Shown one piece after another: positions 12,282 to 24,351 of a stretch of DNA of 64,000 nt; the first letter of the stretch is position 1, and every line of letters starts with the position of its first letter. A program made the translations under genes and the position numbers. Source of the DNA: Lateolabrax maculatus. Lineage: Eukaryota > Chordata > Actinopteri > Acropomatiformes > Lateolabracidae. Where the stretch lies: positions 10,356,001 through 10,420,000 of the forward strand of contig CM062208.1 of assembly GCA_031216445.1 (NCBI GenBank). Direction: 5' to 3'. Under the pieces are notes generated by a model that worked only from the letters and a program-made list of their open reading frames with translations, made no database searches and had not been told where the DNA came from.

Positions 12282-12910
12282 CCTGGCGGTTCCCAGCATG
12301 CCCTGGGTCTAACAGTCGTGTGGAGCACAGCGCCTGCGGCCGCCTCGATCTTGTGAGGCTGTCATGGCCACGTGTGCACGACCTCAGAGCAAGTCAGGAC
12401 CTGGCTACTCTCAAACGAGCCTAAGGGTCCTTTTTTTCCTTTTTTCTAGTCTTTATTGAACACAACAATACAAAATACAATGAACACATCCTAATTCATA
12501 TAATTTATAATAATACAAATTATATATTTTGATAGCATTATCAGTAGGGCGATGAGAAATATCATCAGTGTAATCATATAGCTTTAAAAAACAATGTTTG
12601 GCAGAAGGTTATACATATAGCTACATACACTTTTTCAGAATGACAAAATTCACAATGCCGAAACATAGTGATTCATGTTTTCTAAATGGTTATTGCAGAA
12701 AGTAGCCTGCAGTTCAAAGCGACAAGTTTTTATTTTATTTTGTATGGAGTAATGCAAATAGAATAAGTGTTTTTTTTTTCTTTTAAATCTATTTATTATT
12801 ATTAATTATTTTGTTTTAATAGATTAAGTGTCCAACTTGATTCTGTCATGCACACGTTTTTAGTGCTAGGCTGCAGCTGCAAGACCCAGGGCATGATGGG
12901 AAACATCTGG
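12282..12910. repeat. Possible MITE bounded by inverted repeats
   Basis: The sequence ggttcccagcatgccctggg at 12288 is matched in inverse orientation by acccagggcatgatgggaaa at about 12883, with about three mismatches over 23 bases. The interior has no coding potential. This could be a roughly 0.6-kb inverted-repeat element; no clear target-site duplication was found, so the call is tentative. Confidence 0.35.
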
Positions 12911-13340
12911 CTGTACCTTACTCAAAGGGCTTGACTCTCTTATTCCTTTATATTCTTCGAAGGCTGCTGAAAACTGTCTGACCTGACTGCTGCCTCCTGA
13001 CTTTCCATGAGTCACGGTTATTTTTAAAACTCATCACTTCCACACCCAGACGTGGGAGGACAAAGTTTCTGCAGGCTTCCTCCAGTGTCCTCCTTTCTCA
13101 CACACATTAAGAACGTTTTTCATTATTTTGAGACATAACGTCAATATTATGAGGAGGTTTCTCTTCATTTAGAGATACTAAGTAAAGTCAGTATTTTGAG
13201 AGTTTTTTTTTGTTACATCATATTGACCGAAATGGTCTTACATACGCAGCATGCAGGAAGAAACCTAATGTATGGCGTCGCGTTCTTGGTGTGTATTTTC
13301 TAACACGCCATGGACATCGTGTTTCTCCAGGACCCGCATC

Positions 13341-14216
13341 ATGCTTTTACTGATGTCAACACTGATCCTGAGCACAGCTGTAGACGGTAACAAGACCAAC
13401 TTCACTTTATATCTCTTTGGAGGAATCGTAGCATGTGCGATGCTCGGGGTAGCAGCGGGCCTAAACAAAGAAAATACAGAATAATCGAAATTATAGTAGC
13501 CTACCGTACTATAGAAAAATGCACGTCAGAGAAGTGAAGACAGGAAAGATGCTTTTCATTTTTGATAATAAGAAATAGGATTAATTACTTATTTTTCTCG
13601 GCAGACAAAGGTTTGACTAAAGATACATAACTGATCTGCGGTCGTAAAGTAATTCATTACGTGTACATTTCTCGTTGACCTGGATGTAAACGTCATGAGG
13701 TAATGGAAAGACGTGAGGGAGAATTCAGTAAAATTTCCATCTTCACTTTGTTCCCCAGCGGAAACCACAAGACAGCGATACCTCTGAACTTGCTTGGTAT
13801 GATGCATTGCATTAAAAATCCTCCGGATATTTCTGTTGTGTGTGTGTGAGAGAGAGAGAGTGAGATTTGCTTTTACCGTCTTGCTTGCATGTTTTTCTGT
13901 GTCACTTTCTTAGTGCCTCCGGTCACAAGCTTGAAGGATAACCATCTTACGTTGGGCACCGAGGAGGTTCCCCTCATTACCTGCACAGCTGCTGGTTCCA
14001 AGCCTCCTGCAGAGGTGAGGTGGCTCACTGGTACTTTGGGAGAAAACGTGAGGGCAACAACCACCTCCACCCAGCATGACAACGGTACGACTACCACAGC
14101 CAGCTCGCTGTTTGGAATACCTACCAAAGAAATCAACCATCATTCGATCCAGTGTGTCCTCACCAGTGCAGCTCTTGAGAAAGAAGAAATCCTGCCCTTC
14201 ACCATACAGGTCTATT
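13341..14216 (+). pseudogene. Gene C: partial nectin/PVR-like copy with deleted V exon
   Basis: Exon 1 (13341-13386) encodes an intact leader, MLLLMSTLILSTAVD, with a GT donor in phase 1. Of the V exon only the last 59 bases remain (13738-13796), with the donor. The C1-type exon (13914-14216, 303 bp) is intact and carries the VPPVTS start, an ITC cysteine, the PPAEVRW motif and a second cysteine (IQCV). No membrane exon follows before the next leader at about 15349. As a stand-alone gene it is therefore truncated and probably non-functional. Because leader and C1 exon are both phase 1, a leader-to-C1 transcript, or splicing into exons of gene D downstream, remains open in frame. Confidence 0.75.
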
Positions 14217-14437
14217 GTGAGTATACAAATACTTCCCTACGTCAGTTGCTTGTGTAGTTTATCATTTGGTTTATTTTATATAATTATAGATTGAAGAATT
14301 TCTCAATTTTTTAATTTATTCCATTAATTAGTAGAAAAGATGGCATTCAGTTCAGACTTGTACTTTATTAATGTTGATATTAGTGTTACTGTCTGATGTA
14401 GTAAGATTAATTTTTAGCACTTGGGTGCTTATTCAGA

Positions 14438-14919
14438 TGAGGTGTCTGAGCTGAGAGATGTCTCTCCCATGTGTGTCCAATGTTTAGATACTTGTGTGTG
14501 TAATGTTTAGATAAGCCTATGTCCAAGGTCTGGCTACTTTCATAGATGGGTGTCCCTTGGGGGTCGTTTTCCTAAAGTTCCAAATAGAGGAGATCAGTTT
14601 CAACATGAACTATATGTTCACACCTTCCCTTTCTGTAAAATAGCCATGTATGGTTATGAGGTTGGCTCTGAGCCTATCTTGTCACCGCACATTAGCTATA
14701 CCATGAATATGTAGGAATGTTTTAAAACAGGCTTTAAAAGGTGTAGTTTGAGTGGAAAACGGGAGAGATTCACATTGGCTTCGGATCTTCTAACAGGGAA
14801 TCTTTGGTGCTTGTTTTGATGCTGTACTTTTTGTAATAAACCTTTTTATACAACTAAGTCGGTGTCAGCGGAGATTTCTTCATCATCATCACATCATCGC
14901 TACAGAAGATACAACACAG
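14438..14919 (+). mobile_element. LTR-like insertion in gene C intron 3
   Basis: A 482-bp block is present in the upstream duplicate and absent from the downstream one, which reads straight from tattcaga to the catgttaaattg block with a few extra bases. It starts with TG and ends near CA, and contains gtaataaacc (an AATAAA signal) about 85 bases before its end. That layout resembles a solo LTR. No target-site duplication is evident, so it could be another non-coding insertion. Confidence 0.35.
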
Positions 14920-14991
14920 CATGTTAAATTGTCACAACTGGTGCAAGCAGGGCAATGGGATTAAGATCCAAATGTATATTAATTAAAAATG

Positions 14992-17575
14992 TATATTCTT
15001 CGAAGGCTGCTGGAAACTGTCTGACTGCTGCCTCCTGACTTTCCATGAGTCACGGTTATTTTTAAAATTCATCACTTCCATATCCAGACGTGGGAGGACA
15101 AAGTTTCTGCAGGCTTCCTCCAGTGTCCTCCTTTCTCACACACATTAAGAACGTTTTTCATTATTTTGAGACATAACGTCAATATTATGAGGAGGTTTCT
15201 CTTCATTTAGAGATACTAAGTAAAGTCAGTATTTTGAGAGTTTTTTTTTTTTTACATCATATTGACCCAAATGGTCTTCCATACCCAGCATGCAGGAAGA
15301 CACCTAACGTATGGCGTCGCGTTCTTTGTGTGTATTTTCTAACACGCCATGGACATCGTGTTTCTCCAGGACCCGCATGATTTGCTTTTATTGATGTCAA
15401 CACTGATCCTGAGCACAGCTGTAGACGGTAACAAGACCAACTTCACTTTATATCTCTTTGGAGGAATCGTAGCATGTGCGATGCTCGGCGTAGCAGCGGG
15501 CCAAAACAAAGAAAATACAAAATAATCGAAATTATAGTAGCCTACCGTACTATAGAAAAATGCACGTCAGAGAAGTGAAGACAGGAGAGATGCTTTTCAT
15601 TTTTGAGAATAAGAAATAGGATTAATTATTTATTTTTCTCGGCAGACAAAGGTTTGACTAAAGATACATAACTGATCTGCGGTCGTAAAGTAATTCATTA
15701 CGTGTACATTTCTCGTTGACCTGGATGTAAACGTCATGAGGTAATGGAAAGACGTGAGGGGGAATTCAGTAAAATTTCCATCTGAGCCAAACATATGTCG
15801 CTCGCACATTGTCCATGTCGACTGAGCATGTGACACAGCATTTGTCTGTCTATTCATCTTTGAACTGCACTTCAGTCCTGACAAAAACTATTTTGTCAGA
15901 TTGTCTGTAGATTGCTCACCTGACCAAAACATTTGCAGGTGTCAGTTCAACTTTAAACTGTACTTCTGTTATCTTTTTGAGCTGCCTGTCATTTGACTGT
16001 GTCCTCCTGATGTGCCCGTGTGATTGTCTTCCTTCTTTTTTGTTAAACTGTGGGGTTTTGCATGGGGCCAGACAGCATCAAAAACGTGACATTTTATACT
16101 TTTTAACTCCACAATCACAAGGTAAACCGTACAACTACACAATTCACATTACGGATTATTTAACTAATGTCTGCTCGTGGTATGCGATTGCAAAAACAGT
16201 CTGTTGACAGTGTTGCCTTCCATTTAGGGAAAAGTTGAGCTGGGTTCAGCTCCACCCTCCCCTCCCCCATGCCAACCCAGTGGTCCAACGAAAATAAACC
16301 TGTGGTTTTTCATCATACTTTTGCGGATTCTGAATTTCCCATCCCCATCTGTTCTAACAACAAGCCGGTGTTTTGAAACGAATCCAAATCCACTTTGGTG
16401 AACTTGGCCCTGTTTTGTGCGTATGCAGGGGTTATAAATGAGGCCCCAGGAATGCTTCAGTCCGTGTGTGTTTTTTCTTGTGTTTGTGCCTTCTGAGTGG
16501 TGATCTGAAAGCCTAATGACATGTTATGCATCTCACAGCTCTACAGGTGATTGGAGGAAACATAACCGTGGTGCAAGGAGGGACCGTTATCTTGCCATGC
16601 AAACTCGTTGACACCAAAGAGACCCTCAGCCAGATTTCCTGGCAGAGGATGACCAGAGGAAACCCTCGCAATGACAATTTCTTCACAATCTTGTCCACAA
16701 ATGGGCCACAGTTTGTCAATGGAGAAGATAATCGTTTCAAGTTTGTTGGGAGCTTTAAAGACGCAGATGGATCCCTCCAGTTATCGAATGTCACATTGGA
16801 GGATGAAGGCACCTACACGTGCATCTTCACTTTGTTCCCCAGCGGAAACCACAAGACAGAGATACCTCTAAACTTACTTGGTATGATGCTTTGTATAAAA
16901 AATATTTCTGTTGTGTGTGTGAGAGAGAGAGTGAGACTTGTTTTTACCGTCTTGCTTGCATGTTTTTCTGTGTCACTTTCTTAGTGCCTCCGGTCACAAG
17001 CGTGAAGGATAACCATCTTACGTTGGGCACCGAGGAGGCTCCCCTCATTACCTGCACAGCTGCTGGTTCCAAGCCTCCTGCAGAGGTGAGGTGGCTCACT
17101 GGTACTTTGGGAGAAAACGTGAGGGCAACAACCACCTCCACCCAGCATGCCAACGGTACGACTACCACAGCCAGCTCGCTGTTTGGAATACCTACCAAAG
17201 AAATCAACCATCATTCGATCCAGTGTGTCGTCACCAGTGCAGCTCTTGAGAAAGAAGAAACCCTGCCCTTCACCATACAGGTCTATTGTGAGTATACAAA
17301 TACTTCCCTACGTCAGTTACTTGTGTAGTTTATCATTTGGTTTATTTTATATAATTATAGATTGAAGAATTTCTCAATTTTTTAATTTATTCCATTAATT
17401 AGTAGAAAAGATGGCATTCAGTTCAGACTTGTACTTTATTAATGTTAAGTGTTACTGTCTGATGTAGTAAGATTACTTTTTAGCACTTGGGTGCTTATTC
17501 AGACATGTGCCAACATGTTAAATTGTCATCTGTCACAACTGGTGCAAGCAGGGCAATGGGATTAAGACCCAAATG
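14992..17575 (+). repeat. Downstream unit of the tandem duplication (gene D 5' half)
   Basis: This is the second copy of the 12949-14974 unit. It carries leader, complete V exon and C1 exon of gene D. It is the longer version (2.58 kb) because it retains the 1,043 bp missing from the upstream unit. Confidence 0.85.
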
Positions 17576-20500
17576 CAGACAGAGGAGGCAGCAGGATGAT
17601 TTTCAGTGATTTTATTTTTAAAGAAATGAGACATCCTTTCCTCTGAAGCATCATGTGAAGCGACTTCCGTTTCTGATGACTGCAGCAGCTGATCATCGCT
17701 GGATCAGCTGTCAGTCAGCCTTAATAGCTGTTTGTGTCTGCACACGTGTGCACTGTGCTGATACTAATAAAGGTGCAGTTATCACTGCCAGAGCAGCAGT
17801 ATTTTCTCTCTGTAGCCTGTTACCTGTTTAACAATCACCTGCACATTAATTACAACCTGCATTCTGTAATTACACTGTGTTTATACTGTGTCCTGCTCAG
17901 AGGCACAGCAACCATTTCTACTGGCAGAATGCGTTTATATTATTTACTCATTATTTGAGTCTGTATTTATTGATATTCTGATTGTGAATTCATTATTTAA
18001 TAACCCATATGATTGTGTCTTTTGAACAGTGGACATTATTTATTAGGCTAAATATTTCCAGGGAAATTGAGATGATGCAAAACCCAAGGCTCAGGAATTA
18101 TCAGCCTCACATGGGGCTGAAATGATGAAGAGAAAAAGTGTTTCTTGCTGACAGACAGGCTCTCCTTACTCTCTCTGACTTTATTGACGTTATCAGTCTT
18201 CACTTTGGTATGGAACTCCAGTGCTGTTGTGATGTATCAGATCAGTCCGATCAGCTGCTGCGTCCAATCAATAACTTATATCCAATAAGGGGGCATGTCG
18301 GTCGGTAGAAGACTTCCGTGAACGCTTCTCTCGTGTATCCTTGCTCATGGCTCCTCAGATATTCCCCCTCGCTCGTCAGAGCAGAAGTAAGAACTTCTAC
18401 TCAGATGGCCTTTGGGATGACCTTCAAAATGGGGGACCAGAACAAGTTGCGTTTCAATCGAGGAGTGAGGAAATATAAAATAAGAGACTTGGGATGTACG
18501 CTTGGTGTTGGAGGGCTTTATAACCCATGCCCACTTAGGGCTAATGGAATGACACTTGATGTGGCGGACCGTCCTGTTGATAAACTTTGCCTGGGTGTAC
18601 GGTATGTCATTTCTCATTTGAAAAGATTCCTTTCGGTCATTGCGGTTATCAGACCTAGGTGATCTCTTTAATGGATGGCCTCAACTAATACATACATGTA
18701 TGTATGTATGTATGTATGTATGTACGAACGAATCACATTAGTCAGCTGTATTATGTTGAGTGATTTGTTGTCACATGCGGCCCATTCTGCAGGGAACTGC
18801 ATATACCAGAGTTAACCGCAAGTAACTGAAACCATATTCTGGAGGGAGTTGGCTTGAGCTCATATTTCTATACCACACCCAAACTCTTTTGAGTTAGTTC
18901 ATTGTACTCTTTTCGCATGAGCTCTAAAAGCTCAAAAGGACCATTTCTGTTTTATAAGAGCAAGAATGATAATACAGACATGTTAGCAAGAGTAATAACA
19001 AAGCAAGGACGAAGACAGTGATGAAGAAAAAGAGATCCAAACAAATACGCAGCAACAACTAGCAGCCTAAATAGAAGATATAAACTGTTTTCATTGCAAA
19101 TGCAAAAAGTGAGAATCTCGATTAGCACGAAAAGTCTTCATTTTTGTGTTATATTCTAGGTCCATAGGAACAGCTTATCTCCTGTTGCTGGTGGAATTCC
19201 CCCACAACTTTGCACTGAACAATGCTCAACTGTTCCACCCAACTGTATTTTTACAGTATGATGAAACTGAGCCCGTGACTTTGTCTGCTGTTCCAGATAC
19301 GGTTTCAACTATGTTTATTATCAAAACATTGCTGTTTGATGTGTCATTGTGCTGAGGAACAGCAGCCTTTGTCCAAAAACAGCAATCTTTTTCAAATGCA
19401 GCAAATCAAGTGTAAACATATGTAATGTTTAAGGTCCTTGTAAATTGTAAATATTTGTCAATTTATGAAATACAAGCTTTAAAAATTAAAAATTTCTGAT
19501 ATACATTTATCAGTTGTTTTAGAAGCACATAAATGTGTCATTCCATCAGTATGGATGGGATGGGATCCGAACATGCAATAACACAGCTCATTCTCTCTGC
19601 TTGTTTCCTACAGTCCCACCGATGGAAGTGAACATTTATGAACGATCCAAAGACTCGTTTGAATGTGTGGCAGATTCCAACCCAACATCAAACTTTACCT
19701 GGAGGCGGTACAGTAGTTTGAATAAACCAGTTTCAGTGGAAACATTCAAGTCATCTTAGCCAAATATTATTTTGATCATTAACCTTGAAGCATTGTCTGG
19801 TTTTTTGTTCTCTCAAGTTTTGTACAAGATGCTAACTTCCAGGCTGGCCTACAGGAATACTATTAAAATAATCCATTTCCGTGGGGGAGGGTTTATTTGC
19901 TTTAGAAAAGCCTTGATAACAGCGTCTGCATCTTGTCTATAGCGGTCGCCATTTCTAATACTCTTCCTTGGTTCTGGAACAAAAAACTAATTAAGAACTA
20001 ATAAATTCAATTAATTTGACTTTTGGCACACCCCTTTACAGTTTGTAACAGTTTATAAGTTTTTATTTAGCTCTCTATTTCATGTTGAGTGTTGTTTGTC
20101 TGTTTTAGGACTGACCACCCAAAGCTTCCGTCTGCTGTCAGAGGAGAGGGTGCAACGCTTCAGTTTCTGAGCATGACATCATACTTGAATGGCCTCTACC
20201 AGTGTGAGGCATCAAACCCTTATGGAAAAAAACATGGTGACCTATTTATGCATGTGACTTCAGGTGAGGTCAGGTTTGATTTGGTTGTGGGTTTTTGTTA
20301 AATGCGTTGGTGCTTTATTGGTTTCTTTTCTATGTTTTTGGGATTTGAGTCTATTGTGGCTGTTTGATTCCGTTGCAGTCATTTTTATGTCTCTCTGATT
20401 TTAATTGAATTTGCAACCAAATTTATTTATGTAGCAAGTTATATCCATGGACTCATTCTTAAAGACGGTATGAGAAGACGACACATGCTGGAGAATTATA

Positions 20501-22647
20501 TGTCCTGTTTGGCCTGAGGAATGCCCTGGTATCTGCCTGAGAACTGAAAGGCTGAAACCCTGTTGCCTCACAACCCAGACAGCAATTATTTACCACCCGA
20601 ATTCCACCCACTGTACTGCAGGAAAGGTTTAAGTCAACAAATACAACTATTTAAACTTGAATGTCCTAACATCCTGATGAAATGTTCTGTAACCTGGGCA
20701 TGGTTATTTTTTTGTCTTGGTTATTTTTGTATGACTCAAAAGAAGATGAAGATGTAATGGGGGTAACACCTTTACCCATGACACATCATCCTCATGAAGC
20801 ACTTAACAATAAAACATTTCTAGAAATCTGATTCCGTGCAGGAGTCAAATTTATACACATCTTTTCATGACATGTCTTTATTTTTTGCACCAAATTATTG
20901 TTAGGTAGTATTAATAAGAGTATCGATAAGTATCAGTATCCATAAGCAGTATCTGTATCAATTGCTGTCATTTTTATGTCTCTCTGATTTTAGATGAATT
21001 TGCAACCAAATTTATTTATGTAGCAAGTTATATCCATGGACTCATTCTTAAAGACGGTATGAGAAGATGACACATCTAAGCCTGGAGCAGAATCACTGGG
21101 ACATGCTGGAGTATTATATGTCCTGTTTGGCCTGAGGAATGCCCTGGTATCTGCCTGAGAACTGAAAGGCTGAAACCCTGTTGCTTCACAACCCAGACAG
21201 CAATAATTTACCACCCGAATTCCACCCACTGTACTGCAGGAAAGGATTTAAGTCAACAAATACAACTACTTCAAACTTGAATGTCCTAACATCCTGATGA
21301 AATGTTCTGTAACCTGGGCATGGTTATTTTTTTGTCTTGGTTATTTTTGTATGACTCAAAACCTGCCAGGACAAGAAAGTTTGTTCAAAAATTGTATTGC
21401 AGTGTTCGTCAAGTAAAGGTAATGTGTAATATAAAACAGACCGTAAATACTGTAAACACCTGTACATATTTACAACTTTTCACCATATAGATTGAAGAAA
21501 GAAAACACAAACTTTTATTAGTAAATAATGTAAAAGACCTTTTCCAGAGCAGACAGTTTGGCATGTGGTAGCAGGAAGAGTGGAGGTGTAACTAATGCCT
21601 GCCTGCCTAGTTCAGACAGGCAACTCGAGCTCTTTCACACAGGAAATTCCTCACACTCCACAGCATCTGTCTAACACTCCTCCTTCCTGCCGCTCTTTCA
21701 GCCCTACTACCACCTGCAGGCTCCGCGGGGGGGGGGGGGTATTCTTCAAATACGAAGTATACCAAACTGAAACTGAACATTTGGAGTCCCACAAGCTTAC
21801 ACATACCATCCTTGAAGGCCCCTGTGTCCTGTGTAGATTAAGCACTGACTGTAAAAGGGAAAGATTAAATTGATTGCACTGCAGCTTGTTTGTTATGTTC
21901 GATGTAATATATGTTCGTAGAATTTGTTTTGTTGTATGGTTAAATGATTTATTTTGTTATGTATTTCAAAGAGTATACATCTTAGGACACAAGACAAATT
22001 TCAGAAGAATATTCCAAAAATAAAGTAAGAAAATCGATCAAAATATGTACCATTTACAAGCCATTAGAAGTAATTTGTATTATTGACAAATTTGTAGTTT
22101 TTTTAGTAATATTTGCTGTCTAGTTTCCACCAGTTTATTAAAACCCAGAGCTCCTAGTCTGACCTGATCTAACTGCAAAAGGAGCTGAGAAGACTGAGAA
22201 GAAAAAATGAAAAGAATAAGCTTTAAGGGGGGGATTCACTGCAGGGCTGTTGTACTGGACTGCATTAGATTTAGCTAGATGTACCTAATAAACCGGCAGT
22301 GTATATCAGTATTTCCTGTTAACATATTCTTCCTTCTTGTGTGCCATCTCTCTACAGAAGTCTGTAATGCTTGTTGGACCTTATTTGGTTTTTCGCTTTT
22401 CCTGACTGCTGGTGCTGTTGCTGTTGCGGTGTACTACTTTTATAAATCCAGGTAAAGGTACCGAGTAGTACTGCATTGACTTACAGCACTACTGTGATTA
22501 AAGCATACTGTATATACTATGTCAATTTCTTGCTGTACATTAATTGTTGGTTCATTATCCAGGTCAAGACAGCCTGTCCCAACAACATCCAGCTCACCTA
22601 ATGAAGGAGGAGAAGTGGAACTACATTTAGAGGTAGAGGAAACATGA
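15349..22647 (+). CDS. Gene D: nectin/PVR-like adhesion receptor, V-C1-C2-TM (7 exons)
   Basis: Exons 15349-15427 (leader), 16539-16880 (V), 16985-17287 (C1), 19614-19707 plus 20109-20263 (split C2), 22358-22451 (transmembrane) and 22563-22647 (tail), 383 aa, all phases consistent. The V domain (about residues 27-140) has LPC, ISW and DEGTYTC followed by FTLFPSGN, close to the nectin hallmark F-x-TFPTGN. The C1 domain has ITC, PPAEVRW and IQC. The third domain reads FECVAD, FTWRR and GLYQCEASNPYG, and is split by an intron as in PVR and nectins. The helix lies at about 331-352; the short acidic tail ends EVEET, not a classical afadin-binding end. Nectins and PVR bind one another and lymphocyte receptors (TIGIT, CD226, CD96) at cell contacts. 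The start is less certain because the ATG used in gene C is disrupted here. A specific nectin orthologue was not assigned. Confidence 0.75.
17576..19613. other. Intron 3 of gene D
   Basis: A 2.3-kb intron, the first 288 bp of which lies inside the duplicated unit. The rest is unique here and contains a (TATG)n microsatellite at 18698-18724. A 114-codon open frame at 18318-18662 shows no recognisable domain and is not called. No other feature is seen. Confidence 0.55.
18698..18724. repeat. (TATG)n microsatellite
   Basis: About six and a half tandem copies of the tetranucleotide TATG in intron 3 of gene D. Confidence 0.9.
20379..21361 (+). repeat. Direct duplication in intron 5 of gene D
   Basis: The block 20379-20741 recurs at 20968-21361 in the same orientation with high identity. 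Both start tcatttttatgtctctctga and end at tatgactcaaaa. The second copy has an extra 26 bases near 21077. The spacer between them carries a segment (about 20756-20830) that also recurs at 24774-24846. It has no coding content. Confidence 0.85.
22140..22305. repeat. Repeat fragment with hAT-type end
   Basis: The text tgtacctaataaaccggcag at 22279-22298 is the inverse of a common fish repeat terminus (gccactttattaggtaca type). A copy of the opposite end occurs at 49640. It lies just upstream of the membrane exon of gene D. Confidence 0.5.
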
Positions 22648-23557
22648 ATAATATTTGATTTGTTACAGTTCAACATGGCTTTTTTATTTAAGTAGATTTT
22701 GTAAGTCAAATTTTTTTTGCATAAATGACTTAATATAAAGAACAAGAATTGTCTCTGATAGAGAGAATACGTTAGATGCATACCGCATTGCAGCAGTAGT
22801 TTTATTTATGTAGTAATACAACACCCTTCATCATATCTGCATTGCTGGAATCAACAGGTGGTTAAACAGTTGAATTCATCTTACCTTCTTCTTTTAGTGT
22901 TTGTTTACAGTATTACAGCAGTTTTATTTTTCAGTTTAGTGTCTTTTTTTAAATGTTCTTTCAGAAATCCATTTAGAAAGATTCCCTGAAACTCTTTGCA
23001 GATTCATTTGAAATGAAAATGCTTTAATGAAATATTTTGAATTGTCTGATTTAGGCATCTACCTGACATCTGTGGAAGCAACAAGTTGGACAGCAGGCAC
23101 AGCTGTTTAATGAACCGATGCAGCAGTGCAGGAGGTGCTGTATATCTGTGCATATCAGTTTCCCTGGTTTCAAAACTACTCTTTTTCTCATTATGTTCTC
23201 ATTATGGGTGTTTGCTGTAGTCAAATGCCATTACTTCTGTAACGTCTACTGTTAATAGCATTACAAAATACTCTATTCTGTAAACAAATCTAACAAGACA
23301 AGCATAAAGATTGCAAATTGTAAGTAATGCTTTCAAGCAAAAGTGAAAGCAACAAAGAATTTGTCGGTTAGTGCCAGTGGCTATCTAGGATCTGGCTTTT
23401 AGCGGTCAGAGGCTGCTTCATCAGCTACAGCTTATCTGCAGCAGTAGTTGAGTTCTGTACATGGATTCCCACCAACAGCATTAACTGCTTATGGGGCATG
23501 TTTAAATGCAAAACACATTTACATGTACTGTAGTAATGTGGTCACAGCTGGTAGCAG

Positions 23558-23880
23558 GGAACATGGGTAGGAACTAAATGCAGATGGCGGCATGTAGCAG
23601 GCTGATATTCCAACACTTAATAATAATAATAATAATAATACAGTAGCTTATATTACAAGTGCAGGTTGCAGGAGAAAACACAAAAACTGAAACCAACAAT
23701 AAACTAAGACAACAGAGGATCTGGGCTGGTATAATTAGTGACTAACTGACGAGGGAAGTGAAGACAGGTGAGGCTAAAAAACAGCTGAATACAAATTAAC
23801 AGGGCAGGAAAACATACAAAGGCAGGAAGTGAAGTGACAGAAATGTAAGGGAACTACTACAAAATAAAACTGGAAAACAA
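23558..23880 (-). repeat. Dispersed fish repeat with internal (AAT)n
   Basis: The text aaatgcagatggcggca near the left end and the caggcagg-aagtgaag style body match the style of the sequence aaatgcagacagaggaggca at 17570. Both look like ends of the same abundant fish interspersed repeat. It includes about seven AAT units near 23620. Confidence 0.45.
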
Positions 23881-24245
23881 AGCTCCGGTAGTGTGAATAG
23901 TCCACCGTGAAAAGTCTGTCGCTATGTGTTATCCGTGTTTTATTTACATAAATTGCTAACGGGAAACCGGGATTAAAGGCTCAAAAATGATCCACTACTG
24001 GCTAAACAATTCCAGGATTTGGCGAAACATTATGTTTTTTTTGTTTTTTTTTTGTTATCTGCTGTACAAAGTACTGCTGAGTTGGGTTTATGACTTTTGT
24101 CTGTCCATGCACTGGCCAAACTATTAATTGTTTCATCTTTAGATTGTTGTCACCAGATTTGTCATTGACTCATTAATTCATATACATTGTAGCTATGTAT
24201 GTTAGCTCACATTACATATCTGAAACCAAATATGTAATGTGGTGC

Positions 24246-24261
24246 TGTGTGTGTGTGTGTG

Positions 24262-24309
<48 letters not shown>
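24246..24309. repeat. (GT)n-(AT)n compound microsatellite
   Basis: About 16 bases of GT repeat pass through a short gtatgtat bridge into about 46 bases of AT repeat, directly left of the hairpin MITE. Confidence 0.95.
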
Positions 24310-24314
<5 letters not shown>

Positions 24315-24351
24315 AAGCCTGTGAATATTCTCATTCATCCAGGTCATAGTT

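Larger units (their letters stand above)
9100..12948. other. Intergenic region between genes B and C
   Basis: AT-rich, with no open frame carrying a recognisable domain. It contains a hAT-like repeat piece (11346-11510) and a possible inverted-repeat element (12282-12910). The rest shows no structure I can name. Confidence 0.6.
12949..14974 (+). repeat. Upstream unit of a tandem duplication (gene C copy)
   Basis: This unit begins with tatattcttcgaaggctgct and ends with ggattaaga-ccaaatg. It realigns with 14992-17575, which starts and ends with the same text. Relative to the downstream unit it carries one insertion (14438-14919) and one large deletion (junction at 13738-13742). Only 17 bases separate the two units. 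Confidence 0.85.

Noticed and set aside
18318..18662. 114-codon open frame in intron 3 of gene D
   Set aside because: No recognisable domain, and it is inside an intron between well-supported exons.
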